Source: Hymenobacter sedentarius (GTDB lineage Bacteria > Bacteroidota > Bacteroidia > Cytophagales > Hymenobacteraceae). Taken from it: a stretch of DNA of 64,000 bases. Within the stretch, counting starts at the first letter, position 1. Each line of letters starts with the position of its first letter. Below the pieces are notes generated by a model that saw only the letters and a program-made list of their open reading frames with translations, had not been told where the DNA came from and did not search any database. Location of the stretch: assembly GCF_001507645.1 (NCBI RefSeq), contig NZ_CP013909.1, positions 3,162,001-3,226,000 of the forward strand. The letters run 5' to 3'. Shown here one piece after another: positions 15,970 to 23,840 of this stretch. Position numbers and translations under genes: made by a program.

Positions 15970-17778
15970 TTACCGCAGCGCCTCGCGAAATACCTTGCCC
16001 TGGGCATAATCCTGAAATTCGAGGTCTTCCACGGCGCGCTGGGCGTAGCTGCGGTCCAGCGCCACGGCCTGCTTCAGGTATTCGCCCATGGCGGCTTCGT
16101 CTTTCTGGCGGGCGGCTACCACGGCCATGCCGTAGAGCGGGGCGGCGGCCGAGGGGCGCAGCTGGTGGGCCAGACGGTACTGCTCCAGGGCCGAGTCGTA
16201 GCCTTCGCGGCCCACCAGAATCAGGCCCTTATTTAGGGCGTTCTGGTAGGAGGGGCCGGCGTATTGCAGGCTGCGCAGGGCTTCGTCGGGCTGGCCTACT
16301 TCGATTTCGAGGGCCGCGCGGTCCGAGAAAATCTTGCGCAGCAGCGCCCGGTCGCCGCCCAGCTTGATGGCATAGTCGTAGTTCTGCAGGGCTTCGAGGC
16401 GGTCGCCGGCGCGGTGGTAGGCCGTGGCGGCGTGGTAGAAGAACTCCGCGGTGGGGTTGCGGTGGGCGGCCAGGGTGAAGTTGACAGCCGCACGGCGGTA
16501 GTAGGCCTTGCGGATTTTCTCAGTCGGCTCTTTTTCGGCGCGCTGCAGCAGCACCACACCCAGGTTGTGGAAGGCTTCCCAGCTGTTGGTATTGGCGGCT
16601 GCGGTCTCGTAGATGCGCTGCTTTTCGGCCAGCAGTGGCGTGAGCGTAGCCGAGTAGCGAAGCTCTTCGGGCGTGAGGGCGTCGGCCTCTACTTGCTTTT
16701 CCACAATCTTTTTCGAGAGCAGGTACACCTCCGAATCGTAGCGCTTGGGAGCACTGTAGGTGACGGCCACGGTGCCGAACCGCAGCACCGGGTAGATGTA
16801 CTGCTCGATGTAGTCGAAGTACGTGAGCCGGTGCAGGGCCTTCTCCTTTTCCTCAAACGTGCCCTTGGTATCGTTGATAATGCTGACCACCGAGTCCATT
16901 TGCTCGGGCTTGAGGGCCGAGGTGGTGACCTTGCTCAGGAAGGTGTCCCAGCGCCGGGTATAGGCCAGGGTGTCGAAGCGAATGTCTTCAACCTTGTTGA
17001 GGTACGAGAATTTCTTCACGCGCTGCTTGTAGTAATAGAGCAGCATGCGCACGCGCTTGCTGGCCAGCAGGCGGTTGTGGGCATCGAGCGAGTCGGGCGA
17101 GTGGCCGGCGATGATGAGCACCTGCTTGGTTTGCTGATTGGCGTCAATCAGGTCTTCCAGGGCCTGCACGTTGGTGCCGAGGTAGCCCCGGATAAACCAT
17201 TGGCCTTCATCGAAGTAGAAGGGCAGCACGCGGGTGCCGCTCATGTTATTGCTAGCACGCTCGGGCAGGAAGGTCAGCACCGTGTCTTCGCGGGTGACCT
17301 GCCGGGCCGGGTCGGCGATGCCGCGGGCCACGCGCACGTCATCGGCGGCGCGCAGCACGCGGCCGTTCTTTTTGAGCTCGCGCACCTGGGCGTGGGCCAG
17401 CAGCTCGCCGGGGTTGCGGCCGGGCGTATTGGGCAGGCTGAACTTTTGGGTGGCTACCAGAAAACCCTTGTTCTCGTCGTCGTACACGTAGTTGCCGGAT
17501 GTGAAGGCGATGCGGCCCAGGGTGTCTTCGCGCAGGCCGTGCTCGTAGCGGTAGCGCACCAGTAGCTCGTAGGCCACGCCCTTGTGCAGGTGCTTGGCCG
17601 GGGCGCGCGCCACTACCTCAAACGGGACTGACTCGCCCGAAGCCGTGAGCGGCGAGGGGCGGGCCACCACGGTGCGTCCGGTTTCGGCTTGCTTCAGCAC
17701 CCGCGGCAGGGTGCAAGCCGATAGCAAAAGGGTGGCTGCCAGGAGCCCGTGGGCCAGCGGCCGCGAAATATTTATCAT
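15970..17778 (-). CDS. Lipoprotein with OmpA-like and TPR domains
   Basis: Envelope lipoprotein of about 602 residues. The signal peptide ends L-L-L-S-A-C, a good lipobox. An N-terminal beta-rich part of about 160 residues follows. Residues about 190-270 resemble an OmpA peptidoglycan-binding domain (Y-F-D-E-G-Q-W ... L-E-D-L-I-D-A-N ... I-A-G-H-S-P-D-S ... H-N-R-L-L-A-S-K-R-V). Then comes a helical linker and about five TPR-like repeats from residue 390 to the end. The layout suggests an outer-membrane/cell-wall linker that recruits other proteins by TPRs. I do not recognise a named family. ATG 17778 is used instead of the TTG at 17790. pdhB follows on the same strand. Confidence 0.7.
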   Translation of the reverse strand: MINISRPLAHGLLAATLLLSACTLPRVLKQAETGRTVVARPSPLTASGESVPFEVVARAPAKHLHKGVAYELLVRYRYEHGLREDTLGRIAFTSGNYVYDDENKGFLVATQKFSLPNTPGRNPGELLAHAQVRELKKNGRVLRAADDVRVARGIADPARQVTREDTVLTFLPERASNNMSGTRVLPFYFDEGQWFIRGYLGTNVQALEDLIDANQQTKQVLIIAGHSPDSLDAHNRLLASKRVRMLLYYYKQRVKKFSYLNKVEDIRFDTLAYTRRWDTFLSKVTTSALKPEQMDSVVSIINDTKGTFEEKEKALHRLTYFDYIEQYIYPVLRFGTVAVTYSAPKRYDSEVYLLSKKIVEKQVEADALTPEELRYSATLTPLLAEKQRIYETAAANTNSWEAFHNLGVVLLQRAEKEPTEKIRKAYYRRAAVNFTLAAHRNPTAEFFYHAATAYHRAGDRLEALQNYDYAIKLGGDRALLRKIFSDRAALEIEVGQPDEALRSLQYAGPSYQNALNKGLILVGREGYDSALEQYRLAHQLRPSAAAPLYGMAVVAARQKDEAAMGEYLKQAVALDRSYAQRAVEDLEFQDYAQGKVFREALR

Positions 17779-17940
17779 TAAAAAGCGCAACGCAGGAAAA
17801 CGAAAACCTACCCTTCAAACGTAAAAGCCCCTGAAATAGTCGGTGCTGGGCTGGCAAACTTACGTTCATCCGCTTGCCCTGGCCCCGCTAAAGCCCTATC
17901 TTAGCCCAGGGAATTTATCTTTTGCTACCCGCTCCCGCCC

Positions 17941-18159
17941 ATGAATCGGTTTACCAACTACTTGGAAACGCAGTCTTTCGGCTTGTGTTCGGCGCTGGCC
18001 CAGCGCTGGGGCTTTAGCACGCGGAGCGTCCGGCTGTCGTTCGTTTACGCCTCGTTTTTTACGTTTGGTTCCCCCATCGTGCTGTACTTCGCGGGGGCCT
18101 TCTGGATGAACGTGCGCCGGGCCATGCGCCAGCAGCGCAGCACCGTCTGGGATTTGTAA
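17941..18159 (+). CDS. PspC-domain membrane protein
   Basis: Short PspC-family protein of 72 residues. It has the pattern G-x-C-S-x-L-A-x-R-x-G-x-S-x-x-x-V-R-L-x-F-V-Y, then a hydrophobic helix at about 42-58, and the W-M-N-V-R-R-A and V-W-D-L ends that I recall from small Bacteroidota PspC proteins. The family is linked to the phage-shock envelope stress response in proteobacteria, but the role of these short solitary forms is not established. A 99-aa membrane protein gene follows 46 bp downstream. Confidence 0.8.
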   Translation: MNRFTNYLETQSFGLCSALAQRWGFSTRSVRLSFVYASFFTFGSPIVLYFAGAFWMNVRRAMRQQRSTVWDL

Positions 18160-18205
18160 AGCAAGCCGCCCCAGGCTATTTTGGGACAGTTTTACGAACT
18201 TCCCA

Positions 18206-18505
18206 ATGGCCCCGACCATTCACATTGCGGTGATGCTGGCTTGCTGGTATGGCTACACCAAACTGGCACGCGAACCATTCGAACGCCTCATGGCCCAGCC
18301 CCAGCAGCTAAATGGCTGGGTTTGGCTTTACCTCAAAGTACTGTTGCTGCTGGTAATTCTGCCCTTTGTGGTGGCCGATTCGCTCTGCATGGCTTTTCTG
18401 ACGAATTGGGACTACAACCGCACTGTGGTACTTGCGCCCCACTTTATAAATCTAGTGGGGTACAAACGCTTCGCGGAGTTCATACGGGCAGCTTTGCGTT
18501 CCTAG
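18206..18505 (+). CDS. Hypothetical small membrane protein
   Basis: Product of 99 residues with a strong hydrophobic helix at about 41-65 and a weaker one near the N-terminus. It contains an N-W-D-Y-N-R-T segment after the helix and a basic C-terminal end. I do not recognise a family. It lies 46 bp after the PspC gene on the same strand and may be its partner. Its last 26 bp overlap the end of the convergent GT2 gene. Confidence 0.6.
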   Translation: MAPTIHIAVMLACWYGYTKLAREPFERLMAQPQQLNGWVWLYLKVLLLLVILPFVVADSLCMAFLTNWDYNRTVVLAPHFINLVGYKRFAEFIRAALRS

Positions 18506-19649
18506 CAACTGCCGAAATACCCAATTGGGAGAACTTCTTTTTGCCTTGGGCAAAGTAGGCCCAAACCAGGCTGCCTGCGTACACGCCGGGCCGGTCTTTC
18601 ACTAGCAGGTGCGGCCGGGCGGCTCTCCGCTTGTTGCGCCAGTAGCTGAGCTTCTTATAAAAGCTAAAGTGCGCCCGTAGCACAGCCATGAAGTTGCCGC
18701 CCTGCCCGCTAGCCAAAAAGCGCAGCCCGGCTACGCCGTCCAGAAGCAGGCGTTGGAGCATGGCGCCAAATAGCTCGCCCGGCGCCGCGTTTTTATAAAG
18801 CAGGGCCAAGCCGTTGCGGAAGTTGAGGTAGGTTTTGCGGGGGTTGCTTTTGGGAAGGGTGCCGCCGCCCACGTGGTAAACGGCGCTGCTGCCGTGGTAC
18901 CACACTTCGTGCCCGGCATTCCAAAGGCGCCAGCAGAAGTCAATCTCCTCCATGTGCGCGAAAAAGGCCGGCTCCAGCCCCCCGAGCTCTTGCCACGCCG
19001 AGCGCCGCACCAGCAGGCAGGCGCCGCTGGCCCAGGCCACAGGCCGAGGGTCGTCGTACTGGCCGTGGTCTTTCTCGAGGGTATCGAACAGGCGGCCGCG
19101 GCAGAACGGGTAGGCCAGGCGGTCGAGGTAGCCGCCCCCGGCCCCGGCGTATTCAAAATAGGTCGGGTCGGCTTGGGCCAGGATTTTGGGCTGCACCGCG
19201 GCAATGCGCGGGCTTGCTTCCAGCAATCCGCGCAGGGGGCGCAGCCAGCCCAGGGTCACTTCCACGTCGGAATTGAGCAGCACCACAAAGTCGCTGTCAA
19301 CTTGGGCCAGAGCCTGGTTGTAGCCCTCGCAGAAGCCAAAGTTGCGGTCCAGCAGCAGCAGCTCCACCAGCGGAAAGTCGCGCGCGAGCAGCTCAACCGA
19401 GTCGTCCGTGGAGGCGTTGTCGGCCACGATAACCCGGGCCCCATCGGCGTGGTCTATCACCCCGGGCAGGAAGCGGCGCAGGAAATTGGCGCCGTTCCAG
19501 TTCAGAATGACAATTGCGACGTCGGCACAGGGCTTCAATGAAGATGGAGGAATGAGAGATGAGGGATTTTCTCCACTCAAGTCAGGGCTTGTTTCCGCTT
19601 GCTTAGCCTGCAATTCTTCTTTGCTCATTCCCAATTCCGCATTAAGCAT
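18480..19649 (-). CDS. Glycosyltransferase family 2
   Basis: Predicted membrane-associated sugar transferase of about 389 residues. The GT-A domain starts at V-A-I-V-I-L-N-W-N-G, followed by V-I-V-A-D-N-A-S-T-D-D-S, L-L-N-S-D-V-E-V (the metal-binding acidic motif) and A-S-G-A-C-L-L-V-R-R and M-E-E-I-D-F-C-W-R. This is the rhamnosyl-transferase-like GT2 pattern used for cell-surface polysaccharides; the donor and acceptor are unknown. The first 40 or so residues come from an AT-rich intergenic repeat and may not be translated; an in-frame TTG at 19538 just before the domain is an alternative start. ATG 19649 is used here. The ybaB-like gene ends 10 bp upstream on the same strand. Confidence 0.85.
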   Translation of the reverse strand: MLNAELGMSKEELQAKQAETSPDLSGENPSSLIPPSSLKPCADVAIVILNWNGANFLRRFLPGVIDHADGARVIVADNASTDDSVELLARDFPLVELLLLDRNFGFCEGYNQALAQVDSDFVVLLNSDVEVTLGWLRPLRGLLEASPRIAAVQPKILAQADPTYFEYAGAGGGYLDRLAYPFCRGRLFDTLEKDHGQYDDPRPVAWASGACLLVRRSAWQELGGLEPAFFAHMEEIDFCWRLWNAGHEVWYHGSSAVYHVGGGTLPKSNPRKTYLNFRNGLALLYKNAAPGELFGAMLQRLLLDGVAGLRFLASGQGGNFMAVLRAHFSFYKKLSYWRNKRRAARPHLLVKDRPGVYAGSLVWAYFAQGKKKFSQLGISAVARNAKLPV

Positions 19650-19650
19650 G
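19530..19650. repeat. GAATGAAGAAT-type inverted repeat under the GT2 start
   Basis: The plus strand has AATGAAGATGGAGGAATGAG at 19537-19556. The right side at 19612-19648, in reverse complement, is TTAATGCGGAATTGGGAATGAG with AAGAAGAATTG following it. This matches the repeat at 12183-12280 in style. It overlaps the annotated N-terminus of the GT2 gene and has probably supplied its start codon. Confidence 0.5.
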
Positions 19651-19659
19651 GCGTCTGGG

Positions 19660-19998
19660 CTAGACGCCAAAACCGCTCAAGTCGAGGCCTGGTACGTTGG
19701 GCATCAGGCCGCTGGTTTTGCGCTGCAGCTCCTGGCGGGCCAGCTCGGCGGCTTCGTCCAGGGCCTTGTTCACGGCGGCCACCACCAGGTCGGCCAGCAT
19801 GTCGCGGTCCTGCGGGGTGAGCAGCGTTTCGTCAATTTCGAGCTTGAGGAGCTTGCGGTGGCCGCTGGCCGTGGCGCGCACCAAGCCGCCACCGGCTTCG
19901 CCCGTGGCCGTGATGTGTTGAATTTCCTGCTGGGCCTGCTGCATTTTGTCTTGCAGCTCTTTCACTTTGCCCATCATGCCGGTTAGGTCGAATGCCAT
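19660..19998 (-). CDS. YbaB/EbfC nucleoid-associated protein
   Basis: Small DNA-binding protein of 112 residues. M-M-G-K-V-K-E-L-Q-D-K-M-Q-Q-A-Q-Q-E-I is the N-terminal helix, then G-G-G-L-V-R-A-T-A-S-G and L-L-K-L-E-I-D-E-T-L-L are the beta strands, and D-M-L-A-D-L-V-V-A-A-V-N-K-A-L is the C-terminal helix of the YbaB fold. Family members bind DNA as tweezer-like dimers. It is often next to dnaX-recR in other bacteria, but not here. The GT2 gene follows by 10 bp. Confidence 0.92.
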   Translation of the reverse strand: MAFDLTGMMGKVKELQDKMQQAQQEIQHITATGEAGGGLVRATASGHRKLLKLEIDETLLTPQDRDMLADLVVAAVNKALDEAAELARQELQRKTSGLMPNVPGLDLSGFGV

Positions 19999-20129
19999 GG
20001 TCGTTGGTTGTCGTTTGTCAGGTGAGGAATTGTCGGGTTAGCAATGAACAAGGAAAAGGCGGGAAAGTGCGCAGAACTTTGGCACCGCGCCGCCGGATTC
20101 CAATTCGTAACCGGACAAAGGCTGTTTGA

Positions 20130-22127
20130 TTATTTGAGAATAGTAACCGAGCCCGTAGCCGTAAACGGCTTGCTGCCGTCTTCGTTGGCTTGCTCAAACC
20201 GCCATACGTAAGCGCCGGGCACGGGGGCGTGCCCGCGGATGGTACCATCCCAGGCGTCGCTGCGCTGGGTACCCCGAAAAACCTCCTGCCCGTTGCGGTC
20301 CACAATCAGAAAGGTGTAGTTCTGCAGGTACTTGCCTTTTACTTCGAGCACGTCGTTCAGCCCGTCGCCGTTGGGCGTGAAGGCCGTGGGGATGACGAGG
20401 GCCAGTCGACGGACCACGGTGGCCGTGTTGGAGTAGCTGAAAGTGCCCGCCGGCAGGCCGGCTCCACTGATTTGCAGGCGGTAGCGCAGCACCTGCCGGT
20501 CGGTGGGCGGGGTTAGGTCGGTGTAGGGGCTGCCACTCACAGCCACGGTGCTTAGCACAGAGCCATCGGCGGCCAGGCGCTGCAGCGCGTAACGGGCGGC
20601 CACGCTTGGGTCGGGGCCGGTGAAAGGCGTCCAGCTCAACGTGGCAGTGGTGCCGTCGGGGTCGGCCGCGGTGGTGGAAAGCAGGGCTGGGCAGGCCGCG
20701 GAGCTTTCCGGCGAGGCATTGCCGCACACGTCGGTGAGGCGCACCGCGTAGCAGGGCCGCTGGATTAGCAGGGCATCCATGCCCGCCGAATCACGCTGCA
20801 CCCGGGTGCTGGTGGCGGTGCCGAAGTCGGCGGCTGGTTTTCCGCTGGCGGTGCGGGTGTAGCGTAGGGTGCTGCCGGTGGTGAGCCCACCATTGGCCAG
20901 AATCGGGGTCAGCTCCACCACGTTGCGCAGGTTGAAGCTGGCCACCAGCCGCGGCCGTGCCGGCGCCAGAGCCGATTGCGTGGTAATGGAAACGGAATTA
21001 GAAACCGAGGTTACGCCGCCCGGCTGGGTGGCGGTGATGACGTAGGTGTAAGTGGTGCCGCATTCCACGTTGGGGTCTTCGAGCCCGCCTGGGATGAAGA
21101 CGAAACCAAATAGGGGCTGGCCATTACGCGTTACGCTGTACGTGCTGCCGGTACCCGCGTCGTTGAGCTGCAGCTGGTTGCGGTTTTGGGTTGAGCTGCC
21201 GGTCAGGCTGAGCGTGCAGAGCAGGGGCGAAAAGGCCGAATCGAGGTGGCAGGGGTCGGTGCGACGCAGGCGGTAGCAGCCGGCCGCGGCGTTGGATAAG
21301 GTGAGGCTGGTGCTGTTGGCGGCCACGGTCGCCACGGAGCGGAAGCCACCCGGGAGGCTGGCATCGGCTCGTTGCAGGGTGTAGGTATAGCCGGCCGGAA
21401 GCTGGCCAACATCTAAGGTTGCAGTGCCGCCCGGCAGCGGGGCCTGCAGCGCCAGGCGGGTGAAGGCTGGTGCGGGCGCTGGTGGTAGCGGAACTACGGT
21501 CTGCGTGCTGGCGCCCCCGCACGCGCCGACGGCCGTATAAGCGCCCGTGACCGTGATGGAGGTAGCGCCCGCCGCCAGGCTTACCACCGTCGGCTTGTTG
21601 CGTAGGATGGGTTGAGCTGGCCCAGCACCCGCTTGCACGGTGTAGCTGTCGTACTTCGCATCCGTGACGGTGACCAGGGCCGAGCTGCTGGGGCAGGGCG
21701 CCACACTGAAGGCCGGCGCCACCGTATCATAGACCCGAAACGTGCGGATATAGTACGTAGAAGGAGCACCAACCCCACCGGATTGCGCATTTGCCAGCTC
21801 CGAAACCGTGACCTGGCCCACTTCAGCTTTGGTGGGGGTGTACACGTACGGCAGTGGGTTGGGAGGGCTGCAGGAAGGCAGAAAGGTGCTGCCCACGCCG
21901 GGCTTTACGCCGTAAAACAACAGGCTGTTGGGAATATTGCGGCCCGCGCACTGCTCGAACCGCACGCTGCGGCCCACACAGAAGGCCTGCACTTCCTGGC
22001 CAGTGGCTACATCAACGGCAGTGAAGGTGCAGGGCGGCGGGTTGGGCGAAGCGCACGACTGAGCCCGCGCCGCGCCAGCCCCCAGCCAGAGAAGAACGAT
22101 GAAAACAAGACGGCTCAGCAACTTCAT
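20130..22127 (-). CDS. Secreted T9SS type B sorting-domain protein
   Basis: Product of about 665 residues with an N-terminal signal peptide ending A-R-A-Q. It contains several Ig-/fibronectin-like beta domains in the middle. The last 85 residues are a gliding-motility-associated / type B C-terminal sorting domain: V-I-P-T-A-F-T-P-N-G-D-G-L-N-D, then V-D-R-N-G-Q-E-V-F-R and W-D-G. Such domains direct export by the type IX system. It is probably a surface or secreted adhesin-like protein; the ligand is unknown. ATG 22127 is used. Confidence 0.88.
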   Translation of the reverse strand: MKLLSRLVFIVLLWLGAGAARAQSCASPNPPPCTFTAVDVATGQEVQAFCVGRSVRFEQCAGRNIPNSLLFYGVKPGVGSTFLPSCSPPNPLPYVYTPTKAEVGQVTVSELANAQSGGVGAPSTYYIRTFRVYDTVAPAFSVAPCPSSSALVTVTDAKYDSYTVQAGAGPAQPILRNKPTVVSLAAGATSITVTGAYTAVGACGGASTQTVVPLPPAPAPAFTRLALQAPLPGGTATLDVGQLPAGYTYTLQRADASLPGGFRSVATVAANSTSLTLSNAAAGCYRLRRTDPCHLDSAFSPLLCTLSLTGSSTQNRNQLQLNDAGTGSTYSVTRNGQPLFGFVFIPGGLEDPNVECGTTYTYVITATQPGGVTSVSNSVSITTQSALAPARPRLVASFNLRNVVELTPILANGGLTTGSTLRYTRTASGKPAADFGTATSTRVQRDSAGMDALLIQRPCYAVRLTDVCGNASPESSAACPALLSTTAADPDGTTATLSWTPFTGPDPSVAARYALQRLAADGSVLSTVAVSGSPYTDLTPPTDRQVLRYRLQISGAGLPAGTFSYSNTATVVRRLALVIPTAFTPNGDGLNDVLEVKGKYLQNYTFLIVDRNGQEVFRGTQRSDAWDGTIRGHAPVPGAYVWRFEQANEDGSKPFTATGSVTILK

Positions 22128-22238
22128 AAGGAGCATTCAAAACGCTGCGCAGGTATCCAGGCCCCGCAAAGGCAAAATTCCAACGGCTGATTTTTCAAAG
22201 CCAGAACATGGGAAAGGCCTTACGAAAAGCCCGCGCCT

Positions 22239-23732
22239 TTATTGCCAGTCAAACTTACGGACGAAGGCCGCGGCCCGGTGCAGGTCGGGGTAGAGAACCC
22301 GGTCCTGACCCACGAATTTAACCTCCTGCTGGAATGCTGCTACCACCTGCTCCAGTGCATCCGAAGTACGGCCTGGGCGGCGGAAGGCCAGCGCCTGCAC
22401 AGCCGTAAGCAGCTCAATTCCCAAAACCTGCTCCACGTTTTCGATGACGCGCCTAGCCTTGGTGGCGGCGTTGGCGCCCATGCTCACGTGGTCCTCCTGG
22501 CCGTTGCTGCTCACAATGCTATCGACGGAAGCCGGCGTGCACAGCTGCTTGTTCTGGCTCACAATGCCGGCCGCGGTGTACTGCGGAATCATCAGGCCCG
22601 AGTTGAGCCCCGGCTCGGCTACCAAGTAAGTGGGCAGGCCGCGCTGCCCGGAAATGAGCTGGTAGGTGCGGCGCTCCGAGATACTGCCCAGCTCGGCCAT
22701 GGCCACGGCCAGGTGGTCGAGGGCCAAGGCCAGGGGCTGGCCGTGGAAATTGCCGCCGCTCAAAATCTGGTCGTCGTCGGGGAAGATGTTGGGGTTGTCG
22801 GTCACCGAGTTGCATTCGGTTTCGACTACTTGGGCTACGTAGGCCAGCGCGTCGCGCGAGGCGCCATGCACCTGGGGCTGGCACCGGAAGGAGTAGGGGT
22901 CCTGCACCGCCATGCGCGGCTGGGTTTGCAGCTCGGAGCCGGCCAAAAGCTCGCGCAGGCGCTCGGCCACCCTTACCTGCCCGGCGTGGGGGCGAATGCG
23001 GTGCAGGTTGGGCTGAAACGGGTCGGAGCAGCCGCCGAAGGCATCGGTGGAAAGAGCCCCAATGACATCGGCCGCCGCGGCCAGGCGCTGGGCCCGCAGC
23101 ACGCCATCCACGGCATAGGCCAGCATAAACTGCGTGCCGTTGAGCAAAGCCAGCCCTTCTTTGGCTTGCAGCGTAAGCGGCGCCCAGCTAAACAAACTCA
23201 TGGCGTCAGCCGCGCTCAGGCGGTAGCCCTGGTAGTTCACTTCGCCCAGGCCCAGCAGCGGCAGGCACAAGTGCGCCAAGGGGGCCAGGTCGCCGCTGGC
23301 GCCCAGGGAGCCTTGCTCGTACACCACGGGCAGCATTTCTCGGTTGTACATATCCAGCAGGCGCTGGGCGGTGGCCACTTGCACGCCGCTGTGGCCGTAG
23401 CTCAGGCTTTGGGCTTTCAGGAGCAGCATGAGCCGCACGAGGTTGCCGGATACTTCGGCGCCGGTGCCACAGGCGTGCGACATCATCAGGTTGACTTGCA
23501 GCTGGGCGCGGGCCTCCGGGGCGATGCTCACATTATAAAGCGAGCCAAAGCCGGTGTTGATGCCATAAATCGGCGAGTTGTCGTGGGCCAGGCGCTGGTG
23601 CAGGTAGTCGTGGCAGGCGGTGATGCGGGCCTTGGCGTCGTCGCTCAGCGCAACGGGCCGGCCATCGGCCAGCAGGGCCCCCAGCTCGGCCAGGGTGAGG
23701 GGCTGAGTGGGCGAAATAAGATGGGTGGGCAT
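22239..23732 (-). CDS. hutH: Histidine ammonia-lyase
   Basis: Enzyme of 497 residues that deaminates L-histidine to urocanate. The MIO cofactor would form from A145-S146-G147 in G-S-L-G-A-S-G-D-L-A-P-L-A-H. The selectivity segment reads M-M-S-H-A-C-G-T-G as in histidine rather than tyrosine or phenylalanine lyases. Y56-G-I-N-T-G-F-G is also conserved. The length is typical. No hutU, hutI or hutG neighbour is present, so the rest of the pathway must lie elsewhere. Confidence 0.93.
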   Translation of the reverse strand: MPTHLISPTQPLTLAELGALLADGRPVALSDDAKARITACHDYLHQRLAHDNSPIYGINTGFGSLYNVSIAPEARAQLQVNLMMSHACGTGAEVSGNLVRLMLLLKAQSLSYGHSGVQVATAQRLLDMYNREMLPVVYEQGSLGASGDLAPLAHLCLPLLGLGEVNYQGYRLSAADAMSLFSWAPLTLQAKEGLALLNGTQFMLAYAVDGVLRAQRLAAAADVIGALSTDAFGGCSDPFQPNLHRIRPHAGQVRVAERLRELLAGSELQTQPRMAVQDPYSFRCQPQVHGASRDALAYVAQVVETECNSVTDNPNIFPDDDQILSGGNFHGQPLALALDHLAVAMAELGSISERRTYQLISGQRGLPTYLVAEPGLNSGLMIPQYTAAGIVSQNKQLCTPASVDSIVSSNGQEDHVSMGANAATKARRVIENVEQVLGIELLTAVQALAFRRPGRTSDALEQVVAAFQQEVKFVGQDRVLYPDLHRAAAFVRKFDWQ

Positions 23733-23772
23733 TGAGGGATGGGTGGGGTGAGCGGGGGTGGCAGCAAAGAAC

Positions 23773-23808
23773 TAAAAAAAATCCCCTCCTTGCCAGGGAG
23801 GGGATTTC
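23773..23808 (-). terminator. Terminator of hisS
   Basis: AAATCCCCTCC pairs with GGAGGGGATTT; the plus-strand A8 run gives a U tract on the minus strand, 33 bp after the hisS stop. Confidence 0.8.
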
Positions 23809-23840
23809 GGAGGAGGGCTGCGGCCAACGGCGTAGTTGGG

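Noticed and set aside
22242..23735. A 497-codon ORF on the plus strand
   Set aside because: It is the exact mirror of hutH. The product is Gly/Val/His/Gln-rich as expected from the antisense of GC-rich codons, and hutH has its catalytic motif.
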